Assembly (NCBI RefSeq): GCF_027244095.1
Contig: NC_069669.1
Location: forward strand, 9,822,501 to 9,886,500
Origin: Hemicordylus capensis
Taxonomy: Eukaryota; Chordata; Lepidosauria; Squamata; Cordylidae
Reading direction: 5' to 3'
Length of the DNA: 64,000 nt
The first letter of the stretch is position 1, and each line of letters starts with the position of its first letter. A program made the position numbers and the translations under genes. Below the pieces are notes generated by a model. That model saw only the letters and a program-made list of their open reading frames with translations. It was not told the DNA's origin and did not search any database. This document shows, in pieces, positions 18,701-28,590 of this stretch.

Positions 18701-19178
18701 AAATTTAGGACCAACCAAAGGAAGTACTTTTTCATGCAGCACATAATTAAACTGTGGAACTCTCTACCATGGGGTGTAATCTGGGGTGGCCAAGCTTTAA
18801 GTGGGGCTTAGACTAAGACCGGGGAGACCTGAGTTCAAATCCTCATTCAGCCATGAAACTCACTAGGTGACTCTGGGCCAGTCACTTCTCTCTCAGCCCA
18901 ACCTACCTCACAGGATTGTGGTGAGGATAAAACATAACCATGTCCACGGTTCTGAGCTTCTTGGAGGAAGAGTGCAATATAAATGCAAGTTAAAGCAATA
19001 AATGTCTGCTGTGTACCTGCAACCTTAAAGGCACTCTGCGGAATCCTGGCATGAGGATTCCTGCCCACACTACATAGGCGGCCACACCAGCGCCTGCTGC
19101 CATCTGCAAAAGGTCCCAGCCACCTATGGTCTTTCCACGCAACTCCGCCACCAGCTCTTCGGGATCATCAGGATCCAT
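15547..19178 (-). CDS. ANTKMT: ANTKMT (FAM173A) lysine methyltransferase, complete
   Basis: ANTKMT is a mitochondrial seven-beta-strand methyltransferase that uses S-adenosylmethionine to trimethylate a lysine of the adenine nucleotide translocases (family knowledge). Coding exons in transcript order are 19178-19017, 18073-17969, 16986-16846, 16276-16226 and 15735-15547; all boundaries are GT-AG and phase 0, giving 215 residues and TGA. A hydrophobic segment at about residues 19-45 ([20 protein letters not shown]) is the expected membrane or targeting helix. The SAM motif [11 protein letters not shown] is at 80-89, with acidic E105 in GYELNPWL. The end matches the remembered human [14 protein letters not shown] and NWTPTSL. 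The ATG at 19178-19176 lies two bases after an acceptor, which implies a non-coding first exon. No inactivating change is seen. Introns carry CR1, SINEs and a hAT miniature. Confidence 0.96.
15907..16032. mobile_element. hAT miniature with exact target duplication in ANTKMT intron
   Basis: Its ends are CAGGTCTGCTCAACTT and AAGTTGAGCAGGCCTG, with CTTTATAC at 15899-15906 and 16033-16040. Confidence 0.92.
16226..16276 (-). CDS. ANTKMT: ANTKMT coding exon 4, 17 codons
   Basis: A short exon encoding [17 protein letters not shown]. It has an A-rich acceptor region ending TTTAAAG and a consensus donor GTAAGT. Confidence 0.92.
16303..16700 (-). mobile_element. CR1 LINE 3' end
   Basis: The minus strand of CAGCCCTGCTGGATCAGG and AGAATTCCACAAGCTGATTA matches the end of the CR1 copy at 4.8-5.37 kb. 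It lies in an ANTKMT intron. Confidence 0.82.
16846..16986 (-). CDS. ANTKMT: ANTKMT coding exon 3
   Basis: It has 47 codons containing [20 protein letters not shown] and [12 protein letters not shown]. The acceptor is GTGCTTCCAG and the donor GTGTGA, which is non-ideal after +2. Confidence 0.95.
17046..17290 (-). mobile_element. tRNA-Sauria SINE
   Basis: It has the tail GTGCCGTCGAGTCGGTGTCG, then AATACAGGAGGGGTTGACCA and the B-box GGGGATTCGAATCGGCAACC, in minus orientation. Confidence 0.82.
17300..17860. repeat. GC-rich repeat-like block in ANTKMT intron
   Basis: CpG- and C-rich sequence with repeated GGGGGCGTGGCC and CACGCCCCC motifs in both orientations, suggesting a DNA element. The ends are not defined. 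Confidence 0.35.
17969..18073 (-). CDS. ANTKMT: ANTKMT coding exon 2
   Basis: It has 35 codons from [18 protein letters not shown] to [10 protein letters not shown], the glycine-rich SAM loop. The acceptor is CGTTCCAG and the donor GTAAGA. Confidence 0.95.
18088..18492 (-). mobile_element. 5S-tRNA SINE split by a LINE tail
   Basis: The SINE runs 18088-18249 and 18382-18492. In between, 18250-18381 is a LINE end beginning TTTGTTTGTTTGTTTG with TACGTCTCTGGGTGGTTTAC. Confidence 0.78.
18595..18790 (+). mobile_element. CR1 LINE fragment
   Basis: ATGCATGGTGTGGAGAGAAA and AGTACTTTTTCATGCAGCAC parallel the CR1 copy at 4973-5100. Confidence 0.75.
18795..18992 (+). mobile_element. tRNA-derived SINE (squamate CAAATCC family)
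   Basis: GGAGACCTGAGTTCAAATCC (B-box), GACTCTGGGCCAGTCACTTC and the LINE-like end GGAGGAAGAGTGCAATATAA. Confidence 0.75.
19017..19178 (-). CDS. ANTKMT: ANTKMT coding exon 1
   Basis: It encodes the first 54 residues, [15 protein letters not shown] to [10 protein letters not shown], including the membrane helix. The acceptor CTGTTGCAG precedes it on the minus strand and the donor GTACAC follows. Confidence 0.94.
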
Positions 19179-19387
19179 CTCTGCAACAGAAAAAGGGTTT
19201 GCAGACCAGACTTGGTCCAAACGAGAACACAGGGATGTGCCAAGCCCCTCTGCATGGTTTTCGAGAAAGGCTCGTGAACAGAGAGGGGCTGTCAGGTCTT
19301 GTGATTTCAGAGCAAATTTTCGCTCGAGAGGTGTGGGGGCTTTGTGTTTTTTGAACATGTATACTGTCGAGTCAAAGCCAGGTGTGG

Positions 19388-19560
19388 GGATGGGCTGTAG
19401 CTCAGTGGTAGAGCATCTGCTTTGCATGCAAAAGGTCCCAGGTTCAATCCCCACCCCGGCATCTCCAAACTGAACTGGGAAAGACCCCGATGTGAAACCT
19501 TGGACAGCTACTGCGTCAATTTAGGCACACTGTTGAGTTTGATGGACTCCAGGGGCCAAT
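19388..19560 (+). mobile_element. tRNA-Ala-like SINE
   Basis: It starts GTAGCTCAGTGGTAGAGCAT and continues CTTTGCATGC and AGGTCCCAGGTTCAATCCCC, then the SINE body. It is in the ANTKMT first intron. Confidence 0.75.
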
Positions 19561-19883
19561 TAACTGACTTTAAGCAGTGTCTATTTAGAATCTTCCAATC
19601 CAAACACTTCTAGATGGTTTACATAAATAGAAAACAACAGAAAAACCATTAAAACAGTGGGAAGCAAGGGACATTTACTTACAGGAGGGATACTCAAGAT
19701 CACTGAATGATGCAGCTTAATGGCAGCCTCTATCCAGTCATCCCCATTAAAAAAGTGGAGGCAGAGGGCCAATGTGTGGAGAAGGATTGGGAAACACAGA
19801 GAAAGCTAGTCGTCCCAGTGGAGAGCATTAAGGGCTCGAGGAAATGACTCATCAAGAACCTATAGGAAAGCGTTTCCTACAGG

Positions 19884-20140
19884 AGAGGAGAGCTGGTCTG
19901 GTGGTAGCAAACATGACTTGTCCCCTTAGCTAATCACGGTCCACACTGGTTGCATGTGAATGGGAGACTAGAAGAGCAGAACATTGTTAAGTTCCCTCCC
20001 TGGCAGCATCTCCAAGATAGGGCTGAGAGAGACTCCTGCCTGCACCCTTGGAGAAGCCGCTGCTGCCAGTCTGGGTAGACAATCCTGAGCTAAATGGACC
20101 TATGGTCTGACTCAGTATATGGCAGCTTCCTAGGTTCCTA
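19884..20140 (+). mobile_element. 5S rRNA-tRNA composite SINE
   Basis: The 5S-derived part is shortened and runs straight into the tRNA-like body; it ends GGCAGCTTCCTAGGTTCCT. Confidence 0.78.
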
Positions 20141-20399
20141 ATGAGCGCTTACTGGCATGTCAGATTGTATCAGGAACACACAAGAAAAATCTGGCTGCAC
20201 TTCCAAGCCTGCTTGCTTTTCCAGGGCGCAGCCAGCTTCCCCAACTGGAGTGACAAAGAAACAGGCGAGCGAGTGCTCCTGAGCATATGCAAAGTGCACC
20301 TCCCTCCCCCGCACTGAATAACCTACGCATCTTAAATTCATAGAAAGGGGAGGTTAAATTCGAGGGGAAGGAAGGAAGGGCTGGCTGGAGCACACCTCC

Positions 20400-20760
20400 C
20401 TCCCCTTTTTTGAGAAACGCAAATCAGTCCAGCGCGCTCTCGCTCTCTCTCCCCGCGACCTCCTCTCAAGCACCCACCCCAGCATACAGACACGTGCCCG
20501 CTTTACCTGTCCCGGAAGCCTGGTATAGGCCGGTCCCGTTTCTGAAAGTCCGTTCTTTATTACCTTCCGTGTAGAAACGGGCATCGCGGGCACATTCGTT
20601 CCGCGTCTCCAAAGCGCGCGAGTTGAATTTCTGGATGGAACTGGAAATCGGAGCTGCGAGAGAGGGTGGGGAGGGAGATCTCAAAGCCGCAGCATCTGAT
20701 CTGGAAACTGTTCGTCCCCAATCCCCTCCCCTCCCCCCCATCATCATTAAATTATATTGA
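20400..20760 (-). promoter_or_regulatory. ANTKMT: Probable ANTKMT promoter and non-coding first exon
   Basis: A GC-rich block upstream of the coding start. On the minus strand a good donor (ACAG/GTAAAG) ends a candidate exon at 20507, which could splice to the acceptor at 19181-19182 just before the ATG. No TATA box is apparent. The transcription start is not defined. Confidence 0.5.
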
Positions 20761-20791
20761 TTAATTGGCTATCACAAGGTGACGGTGATTT

Positions 20792-21040
20792 GGGTTGCCA
20801 ACTGTCCCTCATTACGCAGGATGTCCCCCATTTCAGGGACGAAATGTTGGTCCCTAGAGGGGCAGCATTTGTCTCTCATTTATTCAGTAGCATATAATTC
20901 AATTGCATATACGTCTATGATACTCAGGCTCTAGATTAGCATTGCATACACCTCCAACCACCACCACCCCGCCCCGCAGCCAGCCCCCACAAACTTGTGT
21001 CCCTCATTCTGGCAATGAAATGTTGGCAACCCTAACGGTG
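20792..21040. mobile_element. Miniature element with GGTTGCCAAC ends
   Basis: GGTTGCCAACTGTCCC on the left and ATGTTGGCAACCCT on the right form terminal inverted repeats. A relative is at about 35885-36048. Confidence 0.55.
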
Positions 21041-21429
21041 GTGGCCATTCACTTTTTTAAAAACAAAAAACCACAACTGGACAAATTCAGGGAGGATACC
21101 GGCAGCTGCTAGCTATGACCTCTAAGCAGAGCCTCCATGGTCAGAGGTGGTATACCCCGGAGTACAGATACTGTGAAGAAACCGCCAGGAAGCACTGTGT
21201 TGATTTCCCAGAGGCATCTGGCTGGCAGCTGCTGCTCGAAAGTTTGGGCGATATGAGCCTTTGGTTCAGTCTCCCTTCTGCTCTTTTTCTGCACTCTCCT
21301 TTCCTGCCCAGCCACAATCAGTAATGTGTGTATTTTAGCAGCTATTCTGGTTTCTGAGAGTCCAGAAAATGATGCCCACGGACTTTCATGCACATCTCAG
21401 CCAGAATGGCTAGCAATGTGTTAGGAAGG

Positions 21430-21790
21430 AAGGAAGCACGATGTGAGCGGGGTAAAGACATTTAATCATTCGAGGGAGGGAGAGAGGAAGGAAGGGAAAG
21501 AAAAAGAAAGAAAGAAGTACTTTACTGTTTTATGGTAAATACTTTTAAACATTCAAGGAAGGAAGGAAGGAAGATGTACACTACTATTGTATGGTAAATA
21601 CATTTAAAAATTCGAAAGAAAGAAAGAAAGAAAGAAAGAGAAAGAAAGAAAGAAGTACTTTACTGTTTTGTGGTAAATACATTGAAACATTCAAGGAAGG
21701 AAGGAAGAAGTACATTACTGTTTTATGGTAAATACGTTTACAAATTTTGGCGGGGGGAGAGAAAGAAAAAGAAAGGAAAGAAAGAAAGAG
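21430..21790. repeat. Compound satellite with GGAA/GAAA runs
   Basis: Four units around AAGTACTTTACTGTTTTATG and GGTAAATACATTTAAA are separated by variable GGAA or GAAA tracts. Confidence 0.85.
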
Positions 21791-22002
21791 AGAGAAATTC
21801 TCAGCAAACTCAGAATGCGGTCATAACCACATCCTGTAGTAATGCATTCCATCAGTTAAATTACGCAGAGTGTAAAATACTTCCTTTCCAATACAGATGG
21901 GAGCATCCCCCACATATGGACTGCAGTGATTAGAAAATAAAGTTGATAAAATCATGTACAAACACCCACAGACCTAGAAGTCAGGGCTGGACCGAGATGT
22001 TT

Positions 22003-22150
22003 TGGGTCACTGTGGCTCAGTCGTATAGCCCATGCTTGCATGCAGAAGGTCCCTGGTTTTATCCCTCCTTCTGCCTCCAGTCAAAAGCATTCCAGGTAGC
22101 TGGGATGGGAAAGACTACTCTACAGGGACCCCAGAAGTGTTTTTCAGGAT
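22003..22150 (+). mobile_element. tRNA-Ala-like SINE, diverged
   Basis: GTGGCTCAGTCGTATAGCCC and GCATGCAGAAGGTCCCTGG, followed by a shortened body. Confidence 0.55.
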
Positions 22151-22229
22151 GAGCAGGGTTCAAGGTGGTCGGGACATGATGAACGCTGGCTACTTTTAAG
22201 GCTCACTTTTACATCTGCTTATACTGCAG

Positions 22230-22345
22230 GGGCCCCCCCAGAAGTTAGACTACGACTCCCATCATCCAGTGTGGCCATGGTGGCAGGGGATTATGGGGAC
22301 CCTAGTCCAGCAACTTCTAGGGACCCAAGGCTGGGAAGAACCCTT
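22230..22345. mobile_element. hAT-type miniature relic
   Basis: An inverted core around ACTACGACTCCCATCATCC and GATTATGGGGACCCTAGTCC. Confidence 0.55.
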
Positions 22346-22355
22346 GGCTATCCTG

Positions 22356-22505
22356 CTCTTCCTCCAAGGAACCCAGGGCATTGCACATGGATGGTTATGT
22401 TTATTCCCACAACAACCCCATGAGGGAGGTTAAATCCGCAAGAAGTGACTGGCTCAGAGTCACCCTGTGAGTTTCATGACCGTATACAAATTTGAACCCG
22501 GCTGG
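22356..22505 (-). mobile_element. tRNA-derived SINE (squamate CAAATCC family)
   Basis: Minus orientation: TCTTCCTCCAAGGAACCCAG, GTGACTGGCTCAGAGTCACC and a decayed head. Confidence 0.65.
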
Positions 22506-22546
22506 GAAGTCAGCTGCTGCTGGGAATAGGCAACCCCTCTCCCTCC

Positions 22547-22800
22547 AGGTAAAAATGTGCCATCAAGTTGGTGTCAACTACAGGTGCCCACAGAGCCCCG
22601 TGGCTGTCTTTGGTAGAATACAGGAGGGGTTGACCATTGCCATCTCCTGTGCAGTATGAGATGATGCTTTTCAGCACCTTCCTATATCCCTGCTGCCCGA
22701 TATAGGAGTTTCCCATAGTCTGGGAAGCATACCAGCGGGGATTCGAACCGGCAACCTCTTGCTCCCAAGGCAAGTGACTTCCCCGCTGTGCCATTAGGTG
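22547..22800 (-). mobile_element. tRNA-Sauria SINE
   Basis: Minus orientation: GTGCCATCAAGTTGGTGTCA tail, CAGGAGGGGTTGACCATTGC, GGGGATTCGAACCGGCAACC. Confidence 0.82.
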
Positions 22801-22934
22801 GACTGGCCTGGAATCTCCAAGGGTTGGCATCAATTTCCAGGTGACTGTTGAAAGCATTTCTGGAGATCTGAAAATCTCCAGGAATGACTTTGGTGACCAT
22901 GTCCTTGTCCTTGTCCAAGCTATGCCCCCATTCC

Positions 22935-23122
22935 CAGAATCCAAAAAGCTGCCATACCGAGTCTGACCATTGGTCCATCTAGCTCAGTGTGGTCTACTCT
23001 GACTGGCAGCAGTTCTCCAGGTTTCAGGCAGGAGTCTTCCACAGCTCTACCTGGAGATGCCAGCCAGCTGAACCTGGGACTTTCTGCCTGCAAAACAGAT
23101 GCTCTACCATTGAACTATACGC
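22935..23122 (-). mobile_element. tRNA-Ala-like SINE
   Basis: The minus orientation of the SINE body, ending in a decayed tRNA-like head (GCTCTACCATTGAACTATAC). Confidence 0.68.
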
Positions 23123-23127
23123 TGTAA

Positions 23128-23373
23128 TATGGCGCAGAGGGGAAATGACTTGACTAGCAAGCCAGAGGTTGCCGGTTCAAATCCCTGCTGGTATGTTTCC
23201 CAGAACACCTATATCAGGCAGCGGAGATATAGGAAGATGCATAAAGCCATCATCTCATACTGTGCGGGAGATGGCAATGGTCAACCCCTCCTGTATTCTA
23301 CCAAAAGACAACCACAGAGCTCTGTGGTCGCCAGGAGTCGACACCAACTTGACGGCACACTTTACCTTTACCA
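23128..23373 (+). mobile_element. tRNA-Sauria SINE
   Basis: GACTTGACTAGCAAGCCAGA, GGTTGCCGGTTCAAATCCC and the tail CTTGACGGCACACTTTACC. Confidence 0.85.
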
Positions 23374-23389
23374 TTGAACTACGGACGCT

Positions 23390-23572
23390 CTTGATGAAGC
23401 TGCTTCCTACTGAGTGAGACCACTGTTCCATCTAGCTCAGTATTGCCTACACTGACTGGCAGCAGCTCTCCAGGTTTCAGGCAGGAGTCTTTCCCAACCA
23501 GGCCTGGAGATGTTGCCAGGGACTGAACCTTCTGCAGGCAAAGTGGATTCTCTGCCACGGAGTAACCTCTAG
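23390..23572 (-). mobile_element. tRNA-Ala-like SINE
   Basis: The minus orientation of the SINE body with TAGCTCAGTATTGCCTACAC; the head is decayed. Confidence 0.65.
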
Positions 23573-23574
23573 GA

Positions 23575-24292
23575 GGACATCCCTGCTCTGCTTCCTCAGG
23601 TAGGTCAGGAACATAGCCGGGCGTGCTGGTTACTTGGGATTCTGCCAGACATGTTCTCACTGTCAAGTCGTTCCAGCGTCTCCTCGTATCTGCAGAGCAT
23701 CCTGACTCTTCTTGCCGCACTCGCTTCACTGCCACTGAAGTCTGGGCCGTGCTGGACATGGTGCCGTCAAGTTTGAGATTATGACCGTCTATCTTGCAGG
23801 GCCAGAGAGCGGGGGATGAAAAGACAAGTCACTGGAGGGAAAGAAGGGAAGTTGGGATAAGGGATGGCTCCCACCCGACTCTGCGGCTTTTGGGGTCAGA
23901 CGCGGAGAGCGCCGGAGGGAAACCTGATCCTTCTGGATGGATAACTTCAGAGGAAGGGCGACATCCGTCATCTGCGGGTGCCGCTAAGCAAATTGACTCA
24001 GTGTGAAGCCTGCCGTTCAGCCCCTTAAACAAACAGCCCTCGAGAGCCACACTGCACAAATAAACTCTAGGCTGCAGGCAGAGGGTCAGAGGGAGAAATC
24101 CAGGCCGCACACCCAACGCTGATGTATGGGAAAGTGAGCTCCAGAGGCTGCTGGTTCTTAAAGGCTGTGGCCGTCCGGGGTGCAGGGAAAACTGTCCCTC
24201 TGAAAATCACCCCTTCCCCAAGTAGCTCTTTGCCCCCAAACGATTTCTTACAAATAGTTGCTTTGGATGCACAAAACCACTTCATAGGAAGT
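23575..24292. other. Repeat-poor stretch, no gene recognised
   Basis: A minus-strand frame starting at 23759 reads MSSTAQTSVAVKRVRQEE then CSADTRRRWNDL, which faintly recalls Myb/SANT-like proteins. It has no adjoining exon or full domain. Confidence 0.3.
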
Positions 24293-24420
24293 ACATAGGA
24301 ACATAAGAAGCTGCCATATACTGAGTCAGACCCTTGGTCTATCCAGCTCAGTATGGTCTTCAGAGACTGGCAGCGGCTTCTCCAAGGTTGCAGGCAGGAA
24401 TCTCTCTCAGCCCTATCTTG
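24293..24420 (-). mobile_element. SINE fragment
   Basis: The minus orientation of the common SINE 3' half (GAAGCTGCCATATACTGAGT). Confidence 0.7.
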
Positions 24421-24424
24421 GTTC

Positions 24425-25260
24425 AATAAAAAAATCTTGTCCTATCAAAAAAAATAATACTCTTGTCCAATAAATAGTGGAAGCATTTGAAGAACTCTGG
24501 TGTGTACTGCCGTTCTCACACAGCCAACACTCAGCTTTTCCTTTGCCAACGGTGTAGTTGTGGGAAACAGAAAGGGAGCAGAGAACCAGGTTACACCACA
24601 GCGAAGATGCATCTTCTCCAACCACGAGGAACACGGTCTTCCTCCAAACAGCTGGATTCGATCACCGAGACCGACGTTCTGGATACCGTGAGCCAGCCAG
24701 TCTGTGGCAATCTGCTTCCCTTCGGCCTCTCCACACATTGTCTTCATTTGCTTCCCCAGCTTTCACCACCAGGCTCTTGCCCCAATCCAGCGGAGCACGG
24801 GCAGAGCAGCTGGGGGTTGTGTGCCTGGAGAAGCCCTCTCGTCAACACGGAAATTCCGCCTGACTGTTTGGCGGAGAAAGGAGAGCAGAGGGATCGGATC
24901 CAGCTGCCCTGCCTTTCCCAAGCTGTTCACCACCAGGATTTTTGCTTGCTCAACAAGTTCTCGTCTTCACCAGCCACTCCTCTGCGTACACAGCCCTGGC
25001 CGCTGGATTGGGGAATGGTTCATCCTGGCTGGGCCTTGGAGATGGTTCCCTATCCAGAGAGGAACACACTCCCGGAGGCCCCCGGATTTTGTCTCCTCCA
25101 CCCAGCTGCTAAATTCCACCCAGATTTACAGGGATTTCAAATGTGCTGCCCGGATTTTACTCTGGATCCGATCACATGGGAGGGCAGCGAAGGAGGGGAA
25201 AGCATACAAATCTGTCAAATAAATAAATAAATGCAAATTAGTTGCCACATAATTTGCATA
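24425..25260. other. Unassigned segment with a 247-codon open frame
   Basis: A plus-strand frame at 24487-25230 is open but compositionally simple (many Pro, Ser, Leu, His). It shows no domain, and two other plus frames over it are also long, which suggests low stop density rather than selection. It could be a decayed unknown repeat. Confidence 0.3.
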
Positions 25261-25371
25261 ATATGCAAAATAGGCCGCCTGGATTTGGGAAGCTTGAATG
25301 TGGCAGCCCTACTTAAAAGTAGTCCCCCCCCCCCTATTTCTGTTTAAGAAATCTAACATGTGGGACAGCTC

Positions 25372-25374
25372 ACC

Positions 25375-25441
<67 letters not shown>
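25372..25441. repeat. (ATCT)n microsatellite
   Basis: About 17 uninterrupted tetranucleotide units. Confidence 0.97.
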
Positions 25442-25467
25442 CCCTGCTAACCAAGCAAAGAGGCACC

Positions 25468-25858
25468 CAGAGGTGTAACTAGGGAAAACGGCGCCTGGGG
25501 CAAGCACTGAAATGGCGCCCCCCGTGCCCCCCGCCCCCAACATACTACATTATACTTAGGTTTTTCCTCACAAGCGTCCACCGCCGCTGCCAAGCCAGGC
25601 CACTGACTGGTGGCCAGGTGCCAGCAAAGCAATGGTGGGGGGGCGCGGGCGGCGCGGAAGGGACCGCTCGTGGGGGAGGGGGCGCCGACGCGCTCCCTTG
25701 ACTGCTGCAGCGCTGCTGCACTGAGCAGGAAACATTTGTATTAACAAAAAAGTAACAAAAAATTTTTAAAAAATTGTCATGGCGGCGCCCCCCACGTGAC
25801 CAGAAAAGATGGTGCCCGGGGCACGTGCCCCCCCTGCCCCCCTATAGTTATGCCTCTG
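25468..25858. mobile_element. hAT-type element with exact target duplication
   Basis: Ends CAGAGGTGTAACTA and TAGTTATGCCTCTG, with GAGGCACC at 25460-25467 and 25859-25866. The GC-rich interior (GGCGCCCCCC both ways) lacks a transposase. Confidence 0.9.
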
Positions 25859-26060
25859 GAGGCACCTTTTAAAAATGGTGATTCTCTTTATTGAGCAGGG
25901 GGAGAGCAACTGGTCCTATCCAACCCCCATCCAACATCCCTCCAGTGGCTGTTGCTGGTGTCTACCTTATGTTTCTGAGACTGCAAGCCCTTTGGGGACA
26001 GGCAGCCATTTAATTAATTAATTAATTTTTGTATGTAAACCAAGCGGTATATAAATACTT
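25859..26060 (+). repeat. L2-like LINE 3' end, split by the hAT element
   Basis: It continues the sequence CCCTGCTAACCAAGCAAAG left of 25460 and matches 10490-10738. Confidence 0.55.
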
Positions 26061-26183
26061 CTTGTATTTGTATTCTGATCTATCTATCTATCTAAGATTG
26101 TATCTATCTAAGTTTGTTGCAAACCCCCCTGAGCCATTTTTGGAGGGGCGGTATATAAATCAAATACATACATACATCTCACT

Positions 26184-26480
26184 GTATTTACCCGAATAGA
26201 AGACTACCCTGAATTTAAGACGACCCCCTTAAAAAACAAGAAAGAGGTCTCTGAATTCAAGCCTACTTCCCAATTTCTAACATCACAAAACTTGGAAAAA
26301 AACCTGGATTGAAAAAAACCTGGATTGAAAAAAACCTGGATTGAAAAACCTGGATTGAAAAAAACTTGGAAAAAAACCTGGATACAGAATCAGGGAAATA
26401 CAGAAATACACACGTACACCCCCCCGACACCCCCCCCCAATATTTTTGCGAATATAACCCAAACACGAGTATAATCTGCG
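26184..26480. mobile_element. Family T element with internal 16-bp tandem repeat
   Basis: It starts GTATTTACCCGAATAGAAGA. From 26300 to 26395 a unit close to GGATTGAAAAAAACCT repeats about five times. Confidence 0.6.
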
Positions 26481-26655
26481 CACGAGTCAGTGGCATATGG
26501 AGGGCATTGGTGGCCCAGGTGGCCCGACCCCGCGCCTAGCATCCTTGCCAGGAGTCGAAAATCGACTTGATAGCACACTACACCTTTATATATATCTATA
26601 TATAAATATAGTCACACACACTCACATATATAGTCACCCATCCAAATTCAAAGCA

Positions 26656-26970
26656 AGGAGAGGAGAGCTGGTCTTGTGGTAGCAAGCATGACATGTCCCC
26701 TTAGCTAAGCAGGGTCTGCCCTGGTTGCATTTTGAATGGGAGACTAGAAGTGTGAGCGCTGTAAAATATTCCCCTCAGGGAATGGAGCCGCTCTGGGAAG
26801 AGCATCAGAAGGTCCCAAGTTCCCTCCCTGGCATCATCTCCACAATAGGGCTGAGAGAGAGACTCCTGCCTGCAACCTTGGAGAAGCCGCTGCCAGTCTG
26901 TGAAGACAATACTGAGCTAGATAGACCAATGGTCTGACTCAGTATATGGCACCTTCCTATGTTCCTATGC
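26656..26970 (+). mobile_element. 5S rRNA-tRNA composite SINE
   Basis: A near-full copy. 26976-27032 holds the head of another copy on the minus strand. Confidence 0.85.
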
Positions 26971-27120
26971 TCCTATGACCCTGCTTAACAAAGGGGATAA
27001 TTCATGCCTGCTACCACAAGACCAGCTCTCCGTGAAGAGCAGGAAGGCAAAGCAGGATTCTGCTGTGTCCTAGGACTCTCTGCTTATGTCTCGAGTGTAT
27101 CTCACACACACATACGCATA

Positions 27121-27121
27121 C

Positions 27122-27155
<34 letters not shown>
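27121..27155. repeat. (CA)n microsatellite
   Basis: About 16 CA units. Confidence 0.95.
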
Positions 27156-27158
<3 letters not shown>

Positions 27159-27199
27159 TGAGAGTTGGTTGCAAAAAGCTGTTGTTGCTAGGACTGGTG

Positions 27200-27860
27200 T
27201 GGCTTTCACACCGAGCCCTGATCCAGTCCCTACAGGCGAAGGTTTCTGGCCTCGCCAGGAATGCGTGTCTTACAAGCAAATCCGCTGGGAAATTGCGGTG
27301 TGGTGAATGTGACTGGGAGCGTGGAGATGGAGGCTGCGGGACATTAACATTCCTCAGCTGCTGCTGCTGCTGCTGCTAGCCCCTTCGCTTTTTACATTAT
27401 TTTTATCGGAAGGTTGCCTTTCTGTGCCCCCTCCAGGCCCAGGGCTGGCTGCCCTCTCCCCTTCCAATCCACTTCCAATGCCTCCAAAGGAAACTGGCTT
27501 GGCTTTCAAGCCCCGGGAAGCTTTGCTCCCCAGCTTGCCATTGTGAAAAGCTAGACTGGCTGGCTAGTTTTTGCTCTTTATTCGAAAACGGATTCCAAAA
27601 TGGGAGCCAGCGAGCCTTTGAAAGCTCACTTTCTCGGCCTGGAGGAAGGTGTTCTGCGGGCGCGTGGTGGTGGGACCAGCCAGCCAAGCCCAGGAAGGCG
27701 TCACTTCTTGGTGAGGATAACATGGACCAATTTCCGACGGAGAGTTTCCCCTCCATGAACACATTCCGGTGGGAAACCACCCATCCAGAGCGGCTTTTCT
27801 CCCTTTTAGGGAGAAAAGGAGTTGGTGAGCAGAGGCCTATTTTGCCTCCCTGCTCTTCAG
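27200..27860. promoter_or_regulatory. Repeat-poor block, possible conserved non-coding sequence
   Basis: Apart from a (GCT)n run at 27358-27377 the block looks unique. It carries GCCATTGTGAAAAG (SOX-like) and GACATTAACATTCCT. A 162-codon minus frame over it has no domain. Regulatory function is inference only. Confidence 0.25.
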
Positions 27861-27865
27861 GGCAG

Positions 27866-28256
27866 AGAGCCGGTCTTGTGGTAGCAAGCACGAATGACCC
27901 CCTTTGTTAAGCAGGGCCCACCTTGGTTTGCATTTGGATGGGTGACTTCATGTGAGCACTCTAAGATATTCCCCTTAGCGGGTGAGGCCATAGCGCAGTG
28001 CAAAAACATCTGCTTGCATGCGGAAGGCCCCAGGTTCAATCCCTGGCAGCATTTCCAGGTAGGGCTGGGAAAGATGCCTGCCTGAAACCTTGGAGAAACG
28101 CTGCCAGTCAGTGTAGAGAGAATACTGAGCTAGATGGACCAAGGGTCTGACTCAGTATGAGGCCGCTTTCTGTGTTTCTAATGGGCCCATAGCTCAGTGG
28201 TAGAGCATCTGTTTTGCATGCGAAAGGTCCCAGGTTCAATTCCTGGTAACAACTGT
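27866..28256 (+). mobile_element. 5S-tRNA SINE followed by a truncated tRNA-like SINE head
   Basis: The first copy runs to about 28172. A second tRNA-like head (ATAGCTCAGTGGTAGAGCAT) starts at about 28182 and stops after GGTTCAATTCCTGG. Confidence 0.8.
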
Positions 28257-28590
28257 GGCCCCGGCCAGCACAGCACGCAGGAGTCCACCCTTGGAAGCTT
28301 CCCCACTATGCCCCGTGCTGCCAGGAGAATGGGGGAACCTCATTACATCCAGCTGCGCTGTGACTGGCCGCACAGGGGCAAGAGGCGGGACAAGCCCCAT
28401 TCGCACCACTACAAGCCAACGGGCATAGAGAGGGCTGTGTGCAGAGTGGCACATTCCCTGCTCACGGCCCCAGTAGCCGCAGCCCTCTCTGGAAAACATG
28501 GCGGGTGGCTGCCGATACCTTAAAATGGCACGGGAAGCGGACACACGATCACCCAACCTAGGTATCAGGGCCCCTGCTGCACATTCCCTT
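28257..28590. other. Unassigned unique sequence
   Basis: GC-rich, open on several frames. Nothing recognised. Confidence 0.3.

Noticed and set aside
19388-19470. tRNA-Ala-like gene sequence (also at 28182 and 31388)
   Set aside because: Each continues into the full SINE body or another SINE and lacks a clean acceptor stem, so these are SINE promoters rather than tRNA genes.
23379-23759. Myb/SANT-type transposon protein
   Set aside because: Only a short stretch (TRRRWNDL) is suggestive; the rest runs into a SINE in the wrong orientation.
24487-25230. 247-codon open frame as a gene
   Set aside because: Two other plus frames over the same DNA are long, composition is simple, no domain or splice context is seen, and repeats flank it.
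27403-27891. 162-codon minus frame as a gene
   Set aside because: Its start lies in a SINE head and it has no domain or splice signals.
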